Shown in pieces: positions 17,358-25,848 of a DNA stretch of 50,200 nt (positions within the stretch are counted from its first letter, which is position 1; each line of letters starts with the position of its first letter). A program made the position numbers and the translations under genes. The DNA is from Alicyclobacillus shizuokensis NBRC 103103 (lineage in GTDB: Bacteria; Bacillota; Bacilli; Alicyclobacillales; Alicyclobacillaceae), in contig NZ_BCQV01000008.1 of assembly GCF_001552255.1 (NCBI RefSeq), positions 1-50,200 of the forward strand, written 5' to 3'. Below the pieces are notes generated by a model that worked only from the letters and a program-made list of their open reading frames with translations, searched no databases and was not told the DNA's origin.

Positions 17358-18965
17358 TTACGGCCGGGGCGTGGCCTGGACGGTCTCTCGAATCGTCGCC
17401 GGCTGAGGGTATCCTTCGACCTGTTCGGGCGTCGGCGTCGCCCGTTCTTCTCCGGACACAGGCCACCAGGCAAATCCGTCCTCCTGCAGCAGCGCGTCAG
17501 CGGCCGCCGGACCCGGGCTGCCGGCCGCATACGGGTGCAGTGGCAGTTCGCTGTCTGTGGCGAACGCGTGGGCAATCGGATCAACCCATTTCCAGGCCAG
17601 GGAGACCTCATCCCAGCGCGTGAAGAACGTGGAATCGCCCCACATCGCGTCAAACAAGAGGCGTTCATACGCCTCCGGCGATGCGTTGGTCTCCTGGCTG
17701 AACTCCATCTCAATCGGCAGCACCGTTTCGTCGGTGCCCGGACGTTTGGCGTTCAAGTGCAGGGACATGCCTTCGGCCGGATTGACACGGATAACCAGCC
17801 GGTTGGGACCGAGATCCCCGGATTTGTTGAAGTACAGGTTTTTGGGCATCGAGCGGAACTGGATGACGATTTCGGTCGCCTTCGCGCTCAGGCGTTTACC
17901 GGTGCGAATGTAGAACGGAACCCCTGCCCAGCGGAAGTTGTCAATGTACAACCGGGCTGCGACAAACGTCTCCGTTTGGGAGTCGCGGGCCACGCCGTGT
18001 TCCTCACGGTAGGCGGGGACAGCTTGGCTCCTTATCCAGCCGCCTTGGTACTGGCCGCGGACGACGTTCTGCCGTACCTCTGCCGCATCATAGCGTCGCA
18101 GGGAGCGCAGGACCTTGACCTTTTCGTCGCGAATAGCCTCCGTCTTCAACCGGCTGGGCGGTTCCATAGCGATCATCATGACCATTTGCAGCATGTGGTT
18201 TTGCACCATGTCGCGCAGGGCACCGGAGTTTTCGTAGTAGGAGGCCCGGTCCTCCACCCCCACAGTCTCGCTGGACGTGATCTGCACACTGGCGATGGAG
18301 CGGTTGTTCCAAACCGGCTCAAAAATCGAATTCGCAAACCGGATGACCTCGATGTTTTGCACCATCTCTTTGCCTAGATAATGGTCGATGCGGTAGATCT
18401 CTTCCTCATCGAAGGCTTGTCGCAGTTCTTCGTTGAGCGTCTGCGCCGAGGCCAGGTCATGACCAAACGGCTTTTCGATAATCAGCCGTTTCCATCCTTG
18501 CGAGCGGGTTAGTCCGGAGGCTTGAAGGTTGGCGGCTATCGGGGCGAAGAACTCGGGCGCCATGGCCAGGTAATACATGCGGTTCTTGGCATTCAGCCCG
18601 AAACGAGCCTCGACTGCCTCCACGTGCTCTTTCAGGCGTACAAACTCTTCCGGTTTGCTGACGTCGACCGCGCAGTAAGAAAAGCGGTCGGAGAACGATT
18701 CGAACTGGTCATCGTCCTCCATCTTATAGCGGGCATACTGGGAAAGCGAGTCCAACAGCAGTTGCCGCAGTTCCGCATCATCCTTGCGGGAACGAGCCAC
18801 GCCGACGACGGCGTACTTCTCCGGCAGTTGCTGATTGCGGTGCAATGCATAAAGCGCGGGCAACAACTTGCGCTTTGCCAGGTCACCCGTGATGCCAAAC
18901 AGGATGAATACGTGTTCCGGCGCCCGGGCCGGCGTTTCGAATGAGTACGAAGGATTGTTCATCAT
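17358..18965 (-). CDS. zwf: Glucose-6-phosphate 1-dehydrogenase
   Basis: First step of the oxidative pentose phosphate pathway. 535 aa from the ATG at 18965; a second ATG follows at 18962 with better spacing to GGAG. Nucleotide-binding GITGDLAKRKLLPALY (about 25-40), substrate motif RIDHYLGKE (about 192-200), and IIEKPFGHDL. The C-terminus extends about 30 residues past the usual end with an Ala/Pro/Glu-rich tail (EERATPTPEQVEGYP). Divergent from the small hypothetical gene at 19088. A promoter with repeated sequence precedes it. Confidence 0.95.
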   Translation of the reverse strand: MMNNPSYSFETPARAPEHVFILFGITGDLAKRKLLPALYALHRNQQLPEKYAVVGVARSRKDDAELRQLLLDSLSQYARYKMEDDDQFESFSDRFSYCAVDVSKPEEFVRLKEHVEAVEARFGLNAKNRMYYLAMAPEFFAPIAANLQASGLTRSQGWKRLIIEKPFGHDLASAQTLNEELRQAFDEEEIYRIDHYLGKEMVQNIEVIRFANSIFEPVWNNRSIASVQITSSETVGVEDRASYYENSGALRDMVQNHMLQMVMMIAMEPPSRLKTEAIRDEKVKVLRSLRRYDAAEVRQNVVRGQYQGGWIRSQAVPAYREEHGVARDSQTETFVAARLYIDNFRWAGVPFYIRTGKRLSAKATEIVIQFRSMPKNLYFNKSGDLGPNRLVIRVNPAEGMSLHLNAKRPGTDETVLPIEMEFSQETNASPEAYERLLFDAMWGDSTFFTRWDEVSLAWKWVDPIAHAFATDSELPLHPYAAGSPGPAAADALLQEDGFAWWPVSGEERATPTPEQVEGYPQPATIRETVQATPRP

Positions 18966-19015
18966 AGCTCTCCGTTTCCTTGCAGGATAGGGTGTGGATC
19001 TCTGTCTGTAATTAT

Positions 19016-19044
19016 ATTGTAACCATATTGTAACCATCTGTCAG
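19016..19044 (-). promoter_or_regulatory. Promoter of zwf with tandem repeats
   Basis: Minus strand CTGACA (19039-19044), 17-nt spacer, TACAAT (19016-19021). An 11-bp unit TGGTTACAATA is repeated in tandem across the spacer and -10 (19014-19035), followed by TAAT, giving several possible -10 boxes. Confidence 0.65.
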
Positions 19045-19087
19045 GCCCGACACCAGTTTTGCTCGCCACCTGGTCTCTGTCAACTCG

Positions 19088-19417
19088 TCAGGTTGTGATG
19101 TCCTCTACGAAGTGCACCACCCAGATTCCGCGCGGTCCTTGCCGCACCGGCTGGTACAGGGTGACGATGTAACGGCAGGGGCCATGTTGGACGCGGACGA
19201 TGGCGTGCTGCAAACCGGATCCCGGGTCACGATACCGCTCAACAAACGTGTAGACGTCGTTTGGACGAAAGCCGAGACTCTGGCTGCCGACCACCTGAGC
19301 CGTTCGAATCGGGTCGAGCCGCCACAGGTTGCGCCCCGCATCCGCGCTTTGCTGGATGCGAGTGTAGTCTTCCCCAGGGATTTCAACATGACCGGTCTTA
19401 ACCTCCGGGCAGGGCAT
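19088..19417 (-). CDS. Hypothetical protein, soluble
   Basis: 109 aa, no signal or membrane segment, slightly basic. The middle carries DAGRNLWRLDPIRTAQ followed by a predicted beta-rich second half (VYTFVERYRD through HFVEDI). The start at 19417 has AAGGAG 10 nt upstream. I recognise no named domain. It is divergent from the SDR gene at 19550 and lies upstream of the zwf promoter on the same strand. A compact beta fold is likely from the sequence pattern. Confidence 0.65.
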   Translation of the reverse strand: MPCPEVKTGHVEIPGEDYTRIQQSADAGRNLWRLDPIRTAQVVGSQSLGFRPNDVYTFVERYRDPGSGLQHAIVRVQHGPCRYIVTLYQPVRQGPRGIWVVHFVEDITT

Positions 19418-19504
19418 GGATAAATCACTCCTTAACAAGGGTCGGCCCAACCGACCGTTTCAGAGCAGTGTATGACCAACGCGACGTGGTGGTTTGCCGG
19501 CAGT

Positions 19505-19533
19505 CTGACGTTGATTTTGAAAATTGGTATGAT
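19505..19533 (+). promoter_or_regulatory. Promoter of the SDR gene
   Basis: CTGACG (19505-19510), 17-nt spacer, extended -10 TTGG-TATGAT (19528-19533). It implies a very short leader before GGAGGAGG and the ATG at 19550. Confidence 0.55.
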
Positions 19534-19549
19534 GGAAGCGGAGGAGGCG

Positions 19550-20344
19550 ATGGCAATGGCGTTGCAAGGGAATCAACGTGTTGCTGTCATCACTGGAGCC
19601 AGCTCCGGGATAGGTGCGGCGAGCGCGCGGGCTTTGGCTCAATCTGGATTTCGGGTGGCCATGGGCGCTCGGCGTGTGGACCAGCTGCGTGCGCTGGCTG
19701 CGGAGTTGGCGGAGGCGACCGGGGAACAACCGTTTGTCGGCGAGTTGGACGTCACCTCCGTCGCCTCCGCCGAGCGGTTTGCGGAGGCGGTGTTGAGTCA
19801 GTACGGTCATGTCCATGTCCTGCTTAACAACGCCGGTCTGGCGCGCGGCAAGACGCCGGTTGCAGAGGCGCAAGATGATGCCGAGTGGGAGGAGATGGTC
19901 AACACTAATGTTCTCGGGCTGCTGCGCATGACGCGGCTGTTTCTACCTAGTCTCATCGACAGCGGCGACGGACACGTGATCAACATCGGCTCCATCGCCG
20001 GCAGGGTGCCGTACGCGGGCGGATCGGCCTATTGCGGCAGCAAGTTTGCTGTGCGGGCCATCACTGAGGCGCTGCGCGAAGAGCTGTTGGGTAAGCCGGT
20101 GCGCGTGACCACGATAGATCCGGGTATGGTAAAAACCGAATTCAGTATCGTTCGGTTTCATGGCGACGAGGAGAAGGCGGACGCGGTGTACGCGGGCATG
20201 ACTCCGTTGGTGGCCGAGGATGTGGCGGAGTGTGTGTTGTTTGCGGCCACACGGCCGGCGCACGTGAATATCGATGCGATTGTCGTGACCGCGCGGGACC
20301 AGTGCGGTCCGGTGAAAGTGGCGCGCCGGGGAGACAGTGAATAA
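19550..20344 (+). CDS. SDR family NADP-dependent dehydrogenase (YdfG-like)
   Basis: 264 aa. Cofactor motif TGASSGIG (near residue 12), NNAG, catalytic Ser in INIGSIAG and YCGSK (Y-x-x-x-K). The segment KTEFSIVRFHGDEEKADAVY and the PAHVNID sequence near the C-terminus match the YdfG group of 3-hydroxy acid/serine dehydrogenases. Start chosen at the ATG at 19550, just after GGAGGAGG; the ATG at 19556 is possible. Natural substrate not determined by sequence; a 3-hydroxypropionate or L-allo-threonine type activity is likely. Confidence 0.9.
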   Translation: MAMALQGNQRVAVITGASSGIGAASARALAQSGFRVAMGARRVDQLRALAAELAEATGEQPFVGELDVTSVASAERFAEAVLSQYGHVHVLLNNAGLARGKTPVAEAQDDAEWEEMVNTNVLGLLRMTRLFLPSLIDSGDGHVINIGSIAGRVPYAGGSAYCGSKFAVRAITEALREELLGKPVRVTTIDPGMVKTEFSIVRFHGDEEKADAVYAGMTPLVAEDVAECVLFAATRPAHVNIDAIVVTARDQCGPVKVARRGDSE

Positions 20345-20414
20345 ACCGCTCTGGGGCTGGTGGGGAATCGCTGTCCTTATTTGGGATAAACACGAAAAGT
20401 AACTCCGGTTTTGC

Positions 20415-20420
20415 TATAAT
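20415..20420 (+). promoter_or_regulatory. Extended -10 of the M32 carboxypeptidase
   Basis: TTGC-TATAAT, a perfect -10 with TGn extension, 47 nt before the start codon. No good -35 is seen, as is usual with extended -10 promoters. Confidence 0.6.
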
Positions 20421-20466
20421 GGAAACAAAATCCTGGTGCTGTCCGCGACAGAATGGAGTGGGGCGT

Positions 20467-21978
20467 ATGAGTCAGGAAATCGAACAGACCGTACAGGAGT
20501 TCCGACAATATGTACGGGAGATGGAACATTATCAGGAGGCGCTGGCCCTGATGTACTGGGACCTGCGCACAGGGGCGCCGAAAAAGGGGGCAGCGTTGCG
20601 TTCCGAGGCTATAGGCACGCTCTCGTCCGCTGTGTTTCGTATGAGCACGTCCGACCGGATGGAGGAGTTCTTGCATCTCCTGGAGGCCCAGCGGGATGCT
20701 CTTGACCCTGTGACACGGGCGATGCTGCGTGAATTTCGCAAGGCGTTCGACCGGGCGCGCAAGATTCCGCCTGAACGCTATCACGAGTACGTGGTTCTGG
20801 TCTCCAGGGCGGAATCGATCTGGGAAGAAGCCAAGAGCAAGGCCGACTTCGCCATGTTCCGGCCGTACTTGGAGCAGATTGTCGCAATGACGAATGAGTT
20901 TGTGGAGTACTGGGGCTATCAGGACAACAAATACGACACCCTGCTGGACCAGTATGAGCCCGGTGTCACGGTGGCTCAGTTGGATCCGCTGTTCGACAAC
21001 CTGCGCCATGAGACGTTGCGGCTGTTAAACCAGATCGTCGCCACCGGCAGGCATTTTGACGATGCGCGCTTTTACCGAGGCTACGATACGGCGCTGCAGC
21101 GCAAGCTCTCCCATTACCTGCTGGAGCAGATGGGGTACGATTTTGCCGCCGGGCGCCTGGACGAAACGGTGCATCCCTTCCAGATCAGCATGAATCGTTT
21201 TGACGCCCGCGTCACCACCAAGTTCCTGTGGCAGGACATGCGCAGCAATCTGTTCAGCACCATCCACGAAGGCGGCCACGCCCTGTACGAGCAAGGGGTG
21301 GCGGAGGAACTGATTGGCACCGGGCTGTGCTCCGGCGCCTCCATGGGGATTCACGAATCGCAGTCGCGCTTCTGGGAGAACATCATCGGCCGATCCCGTC
21401 CGTTTTGGGAAGCCAACTACCGCTACATCCTCGAGCTGTTCCCGTCTCAATTCGCCGACATCTCGTTGGATGACTTCTACCGTTCGGTCAACGATGTGCG
21501 GCCGTCGCTGATTCGCATTGAGGCGGACGAGTTGACGTACAACCTGCACATCATGATTCGCTACGAAATTGAGAAAGGGCTTATCAACGGGCAGATCCAG
21601 GTCGCCGACCTGCCCGCCGTCTGGCGCGACAAGATGCAGGAGTATCTGGGCGTGGTGCCCGAGAACGACGGGGAAGGGGTGCTCCAGGACGTACACTGGT
21701 CCGGCGGCAGCTTTGGCTACTTCCCCACGTATTCACTCGGCAACATCTACGCGGCCCAGTTTGCCCACGCCCTGGCGCGGGACATCCCCGATTATTGGGA
21801 GCAGGTGCGCAACCGCAACCTGTTGCCCATCAAGCAGTGGCTCAACGAGCATATCCACCGCAGCGGGAAGATGCTTGAGCCCAGCGAGATTGTGCGGAAG
21901 GTGACGGGGGAGGCAATTGACGCCAAGTATTTGATTCAGTACCTGAAGGACAAGTTCACGGCCCTGTACAACCTGTGA
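20467..21978 (+). CDS. M32 family carboxypeptidase (Taq type)
   Basis: Zinc metallocarboxypeptidase of 503 aa. Zinc motif HEGGH is at about residues 267-271, with the third ligand region in GIHESQSRFWEN about 25 residues later; both are M32 hallmarks. VHPFQISMN and IRIEADELTYNLHIMIRYEIE are further family blocks. Start at 20467 with GGAGTGGGG. No signal peptide, so it works in the cytoplasm, probably trimming peptides, as may the M3 enzyme near the left end. Confidence 0.95.
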   Translation: MSQEIEQTVQEFRQYVREMEHYQEALALMYWDLRTGAPKKGAALRSEAIGTLSSAVFRMSTSDRMEEFLHLLEAQRDALDPVTRAMLREFRKAFDRARKIPPERYHEYVVLVSRAESIWEEAKSKADFAMFRPYLEQIVAMTNEFVEYWGYQDNKYDTLLDQYEPGVTVAQLDPLFDNLRHETLRLLNQIVATGRHFDDARFYRGYDTALQRKLSHYLLEQMGYDFAAGRLDETVHPFQISMNRFDARVTTKFLWQDMRSNLFSTIHEGGHALYEQGVAEELIGTGLCSGASMGIHESQSRFWENIIGRSRPFWEANYRYILELFPSQFADISLDDFYRSVNDVRPSLIRIEADELTYNLHIMIRYEIEKGLINGQIQVADLPAVWRDKMQEYLGVVPENDGEGVLQDVHWSGGSFGYFPTYSLGNIYAAQFAHALARDIPDYWEQVRNRNLLPIKQWLNEHIHRSGKMLEPSEIVRKVTGEAIDAKYLIQYLKDKFTALYNL

Positions 21979-22097
21979 GCAGCGGTCGGCGGGCGCCACG
22001 TCGCGCATCCAGCGAACGGCCGCTGTTTTGACTTTGCCGGCCCCCTGTACTAGAGTCATTGATGTTGACTGATCATCAGGGTGAGGCATCTGAGAAC

Positions 22098-23399
22098 ATG
22101 GACAAAACGACAGTCGGGGCGGCCTGGGCGTCGCGGTGGCGCTGGTTGGTATTGACGAGCATCGCGGTTTCGTATCTGCTTGTGTTTACGCAGCGCACAG
22201 GGCCGGGCGTGATCTCCGACCAGTTGCAGTCTGAGTTTCACGTCTCGGCGGCCGTGCTCGGCACCATCACGAGCATCCAGTACCTGTTGTACATGCTGCT
22301 GCAGATCCCGGTGGGGCTGTACGGGGACAAGTCGGGTCCGGAGCGGATGCTGGTCTGCGGAGTGCTGTGCGACGGCGCCGGCACGCTGTTATTTGCTTCG
22401 GCCCACAGCTTTGGCTGGCTGCTGGCCGGACGGGCGATTGTTGGCTTGGGAGACGCGCTAATCTGGGTGAACATTGTGCTGATTCTTGGCAAGTGGTTTG
22501 CCAAAGGCCGGTTTGCCGCCGTCCTGGGCGTTGTCAATACGGCCGGCAACCTGGGCGCGTTGGTCACCAGCATCCCGTTGGCGGCGTGGATTGCGGCTGC
22601 GGGTTGGCACTTTCCGTTCACCGTCATCGGTGCCCTCCTACTGGCCGCCGGTGTGCTTGACGGACTGGTGTTGATGGGCAAAGGCCCGGCGCAGGCTGCG
22701 TCTGCCGCGACAACCGGCAGCGTGCGTGTACAGAAGGTGCCCATCCGGCGCCTGTTGGCCGGGGTGGTACGGGATCGACTCGCTTGGTCGACGTTTTGCT
22801 GCCACTTTGGCGCGATGGGCACGTACTTGGCCATGGTCAGCCTATGGGTGGTGCCGTTCTTCATGGACGTCTATCGGCTGTCCCGGGCGGAAGCGGCCTG
22901 GTTCACGCTGATTGCCTTTGTCGGTGCTCTGGTGGCCAGTCCCGTCATGGGCTGGGTGAGCGACCGGCTTAAAGATCGGCAGCGGCCGTATTTGGCCACG
23001 CAGACCCTGGCCGCCGCCTCGTGGCTCTCGGTCGTGCTTTGGCGGGGCGAACCGCCGCTCACGGTCAGTGGCGCGGTGATGTTCATCGTGGGCTTTGGCT
23101 GTGGTAGCAGCCTGTTGACGTTCGCGGCCATTCGCGACCATGTGTGCCCCGAGCGTTCCGGGGTCACGTCCGGTTTTGCCAACACGGGCGGCTTTCTCAG
23201 TGCGGTGCTGTTGCCGGTGTTATTTGGGGCTGTGATGGACGCGGTCGGCGGCGGAGGGCAGGCCGAGCTATCCGCAACCCGGCACGCGTATGCGGCCGCC
23301 TTCGTGCTGCCAACCGTGTTTTCCCTGGTTGGGGTGTTCGGCAGCCTGCTGCTGCCGCGCGCCTCCCGGGTGCCGTCAGAGGTGTCAAAGGCCATATGA
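22098..23399 (+). CDS. MFS transporter
   Basis: 433 aa, 12 predicted membrane segments. Motif A-like GLYGDKSGPERML in the loop after helix 2 and its repeat GWVSDRLKDRQRP in the second half; KWFAKGRFAAVLGVVNTAGNLG is typical of the organic-anion/sugar-acid branch. The start is uncertain: ATG 22098 is only weakly served by GGTGAGG, and TTG/ATG codons at 22059-22062 are alternatives. It is followed after a structured 100-nt gap by the thioredoxin-like gene. Substrate unknown. Confidence 0.88.
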   Translation: MDKTTVGAAWASRWRWLVLTSIAVSYLLVFTQRTGPGVISDQLQSEFHVSAAVLGTITSIQYLLYMLLQIPVGLYGDKSGPERMLVCGVLCDGAGTLLFASAHSFGWLLAGRAIVGLGDALIWVNIVLILGKWFAKGRFAAVLGVVNTAGNLGALVTSIPLAAWIAAAGWHFPFTVIGALLLAAGVLDGLVLMGKGPAQAASAATTGSVRVQKVPIRRLLAGVVRDRLAWSTFCCHFGAMGTYLAMVSLWVVPFFMDVYRLSRAEAAWFTLIAFVGALVASPVMGWVSDRLKDRQRPYLATQTLAAASWLSVVLWRGEPPLTVSGAVMFIVGFGCGSSLLTFAAIRDHVCPERSGVTSGFANTGGFLSAVLLPVLFGAVMDAVGGGGQAELSATRHAYAAAFVLPTVFSLVGVFGSLLLPRASRVPSEVSKAI

Positions 23400-23418
23400 G
23401 GTGCGGCTGTGAAGTCGG

Positions 23419-23458
23419 GCCGCCCGCGTCGGGCGCTACCCGGTGCGATCCGGGCGGC
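23419..23458 (+). repeat. Structured intergenic RNA element
   Basis: GCCGCCCG (23419-23426) pairs with CGGGCGGC (23451-23458), enclosing a smaller hairpin CGGG-CGCTA-CCCG (23430-23442). It lies between the MFS stop and the thioredoxin ribosome site. No T-run. It could be a processing site, stability element or part of a small sensor. Confidence 0.4.
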
Positions 23459-23499
23459 AAGTACCAGCGGGAATTTCCATGAAAGTGGGGAGAGGACAG

Positions 23500-23835
23500 A
23501 TGCAGGCAATCGAGGGAATGGACCAGTTTTTCACGCTCGTCCGCGAGAAAGATCCGACCGTCATGGTGTTTTCGGCCGATTGGTGCCCGGACTGCCGCTA
23601 CATGGACACCTACATCGACGAGGTGGTGAACGAATATCAGGGCAAGTTCCGGTTTTACCATGTGGACCGGGACAAATTTCTGGACCTGTGCGAGACGCTG
23701 GATGTGCTTGGGATTCCAAGTTTCATCGCCTATCGCGACGGGCAGGTTGTGAGCCGCTTTGTCAACGGCAAGCGCAAGACCAAGCAGGAGGTCACCGACT
23801 TTTTGGACGACGCCTGGGCAAAGATGCAGGTGTGA
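23500..23835 (+). CDS. Thioredoxin-like protein
   Basis: 111 aa, thioredoxin fold with active-site WCPDC (residues about 28-32), then the cis-Pro in [11 protein letters not shown]. The start at 23500 has GGAGAGG 5 nt upstream. No signal peptide. The WCPDC dipeptide (Pro-Asp between the cysteines) differs from the usual WCGPC and suggests a changed redox potential. Located between an MFS gene and a flavoprotein gene, 19 nt before the latter; they may form a unit. Confidence 0.88.
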   Translation: MQAIEGMDQFFTLVREKDPTVMVFSADWCPDCRYMDTYIDEVVNEYQGKFRFYHVDRDKFLDLCETLDVLGIPSFIAYRDGQVVSRFVNGKRKTKQEVTDFLDDAWAKMQV

Positions 23836-23854
23836 GCGGCAAGGGGGAGCAGAG

Positions 23855-25036
23855 TTGACAAGCGGCAATTGGTTCATTGAGACGCAGGAGCAGGCGCGGC
23901 GCCACGAGGTTATCCGCGCGTTGTCTGCGCAGTTCGCCGCACGGGCCGCCCGCCACGATGAGGAGGCCAGCTTTCCGCACGAGAACATCGACGCGTTGCG
24001 AAAGGCAGGTTACGTGGCGTGGACAACTCCCAAGGAGTTTGGCGGCGAGGAAATCTCTCTGTATGAGATGCTGCTACATCAGGAGCAGGTGGCGCGGGGG
24101 GACGGATCGACCGCTCTGGCGATTGGCTGGCACGTGGGCATGATGCTCAGCCTGCGTACCACCCGCGCTTTTCCCGAGCCCTTGTTCGCGGAAGTCTGCC
24201 GCTCCGTCGTCGAACGGGGGGCGCTCATCAACAGCTGCGCCAGCGAGCCGGCCACTGGCAGCCCGAGCCGGGGCGGACGCCCGCAGACAACGGCGACGCC
24301 GGTGGCGGGCGGCTATCGCATCACCGGGCGTAAGACGTTCAGCACCTTGTCCCCGGCGCTGGATTGGGTGTTGGTTACGGCCGGCATCGCGGACAGCGAG
24401 GACGTGGGCGAATTTTTGGTGACCGGTAAAGACATCCAGATTATCGAGACCTGGAACACGATGGGCATGCGGGCCACCGGTAGCCACGATATTGTCCTGC
24501 AGGACGTGTTTGTGCCCGAGGAGCGGCTGATCAGCCGCCAACGGCCGGGCGAGACATCCCGCCGCAACAGTGACGGCGGTGGCTGGACGCTGCACATCCC
24601 GGCCTGTTATCTCGGCATCGCGCTGGCCGCGCGGGATTTCGCGGTGCGCTACGCGGCGACCTATCAGCCCAACAGTCTTCCGCATCCGATTGCCAAAGTG
24701 GCGCACATTCAAGAGAAACTGGGTCAGATGGAGCTCAAACTGGTGGCCGCCCGCACCCTGATGTACGACATCGCCCGGCGCTGGGATGCGGGTAACGCCG
24801 CGGAACGGCTGGCTTTGCGTCCGCAGTTGGGCGCGGTCAAGACATTGGCGACCAACGCGGCGCTTGAGGTGGTGGATCTGGCCATGCGCGTGGTCGGCGG
24901 TCGCAGCATTTGGCGCGACCTGCCGCTCGAACGCATGTACCGGGATGTGCGAGCCGGGCTGCACAACCCGCCGGCGGACGACATTACCTATCAAATGCTG
25001 GCCAACCAGGCGTTGGCCGAAGTGCAGCAGTCATAA
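23855..25036 (+). CDS. Acyl-CoA dehydrogenase-fold flavoprotein
   Basis: 393 aa. TTG start with AAGGGGGAG just upstream. The N-terminal helical domain and central beta domain are acyl-CoA dehydrogenase-like ([38 protein letters not shown]). In the C-terminal helices the segment [14 protein letters not shown] stands where true dehydrogenases carry YEGT with the catalytic Glu. Together with the [20 protein letters not shown] segment this resembles the DszC/SfnB-type flavin monooxygenases. Function in oxidation of an acyl or sulfur/nitrogen compound is inferred; the substrate is unknown. Confidence 0.85.
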   Translation: MTSGNWFIETQEQARRHEVIRALSAQFAARAARHDEEASFPHENIDALRKAGYVAWTTPKEFGGEEISLYEMLLHQEQVARGDGSTALAIGWHVGMMLSLRTTRAFPEPLFAEVCRSVVERGALINSCASEPATGSPSRGGRPQTTATPVAGGYRITGRKTFSTLSPALDWVLVTAGIADSEDVGEFLVTGKDIQIIETWNTMGMRATGSHDIVLQDVFVPEERLISRQRPGETSRRNSDGGGWTLHIPACYLGIALAARDFAVRYAATYQPNSLPHPIAKVAHIQEKLGQMELKLVAARTLMYDIARRWDAGNAAERLALRPQLGAVKTLATNAALEVVDLAMRVVGGRSIWRDLPLERMYRDVRAGLHNPPADDITYQMLANQALAEVQQS

Positions 25037-25062
25037 ATTCTCGATTGCGAGGTCAAAGGCGG

Positions 25063-25809
25063 ATGAGTGAAGCTGTAGAAACCCTGGACGGTTGGTATAC
25101 CCTGCACGATTTTCGCAGCATCGACTGGGCCCTGTGGAAGGCGGCGGACGCCGCGGAGCGCGAGCTGGCCGTCGCTGAGTTGCTTCGTCTTTGCACCGAT
25201 TACGCAGCGGTGGTCCCGGAAAAGAAGGGAGCTTACGGGCAGTACCAAGTCGTTGGACAGAAGGCCGACCTGTTGTTCATCCACATGCGGCCGACGGTGG
25301 AGGAGTTGGCGGACGCGGAGGCCCGGTTCAACAAGACCCACTTCGCCGACTTCACGTCGCCCGCGTACAGCTACCTGTCTGTCGTCGAGTTGAGCGCCTA
25401 CCTGGCCAAGCCGGGGGTGGACGTGGAGCACGATCCGTATCTGCAAAGCCGACTCAAGCCGGAGCTGCCAACCACGCGCAACGTGTGCTTCTATCCCATG
25501 AGCAAGCGCCGGCAGGGTGCGGATAATTGGTACACGTTGTCCATGGAGGAACGGCGCGAGCTGATGAAAAACCACGGCCGCATCGGCCGCGAATACGCCG
25601 GCAAGGTGAAGCAGATCATCACCGGATCGACCGGATTGGACGACTGGGAGTGGGGAGTTACGCTCTTTGCGGACGATCCGCTCCAATTCAAGAAACTGGT
25701 CTACGAGATGCGGTTTGACGAGGCCAGCGCGCGCTTTGGCGAATTCGGGCCGTTTTTCGTCGGCACGCGCTTGGACAACCCCGGTTTGGCGCGGTTATTG
25801 CAAGTATGA
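25063..25809 (+). CDS. hemQ: Coproheme decarboxylase HemQ
   Basis: Last enzyme of the Gram-positive coproporphyrin-dependent haem pathway: decarboxylates coproheme to haem b with peroxide. 248 aa, chlorite dismutase family. Y144 (CFYPMSKRR) and proximal H171 (LMKNHGRIGREYAGK) match the catalytic Tyr and His of Geobacillus HemQ. The ATG at 25063 has AAAGGCGG. It follows the flavoprotein by 26 nt and may be cotranscribed. No other haem gene is in the window. Confidence 0.95.
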   Translation: MSEAVETLDGWYTLHDFRSIDWALWKAADAAERELAVAELLRLCTDYAAVVPEKKGAYGQYQVVGQKADLLFIHMRPTVEELADAEARFNKTHFADFTSPAYSYLSVVELSAYLAKPGVDVEHDPYLQSRLKPELPTTRNVCFYPMSKRRQGADNWYTLSMEERRELMKNHGRIGREYAGKVKQIITGSTGLDDWEWGVTLFADDPLQFKKLVYEMRFDEASARFGEFGPFFVGTRLDNPGLARLLQV

Positions 25810-25848
25810 GCCGCCGTGCCCCCGTGTAGGCCCGGCGGGCACAAGTTG

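Noticed and set aside
16602-18377. 591-codon open frame on the plus strand
   Set aside because: Antisense to the cyclase-family gene and zwf, both of which have clear motifs; no ribosome site or homology.
22089-22094. CTGAGA, the core of a TPP riboswitch
   Set aside because: The partner helices and second conserved block are absent; it lies at the MFS start.
23759-23854. Earlier start for the acyl-CoA dehydrogenase-fold protein
   Set aside because: Overlaps the thioredoxin-like gene with no homology; the TTG at 23855 has a strong ribosome site.
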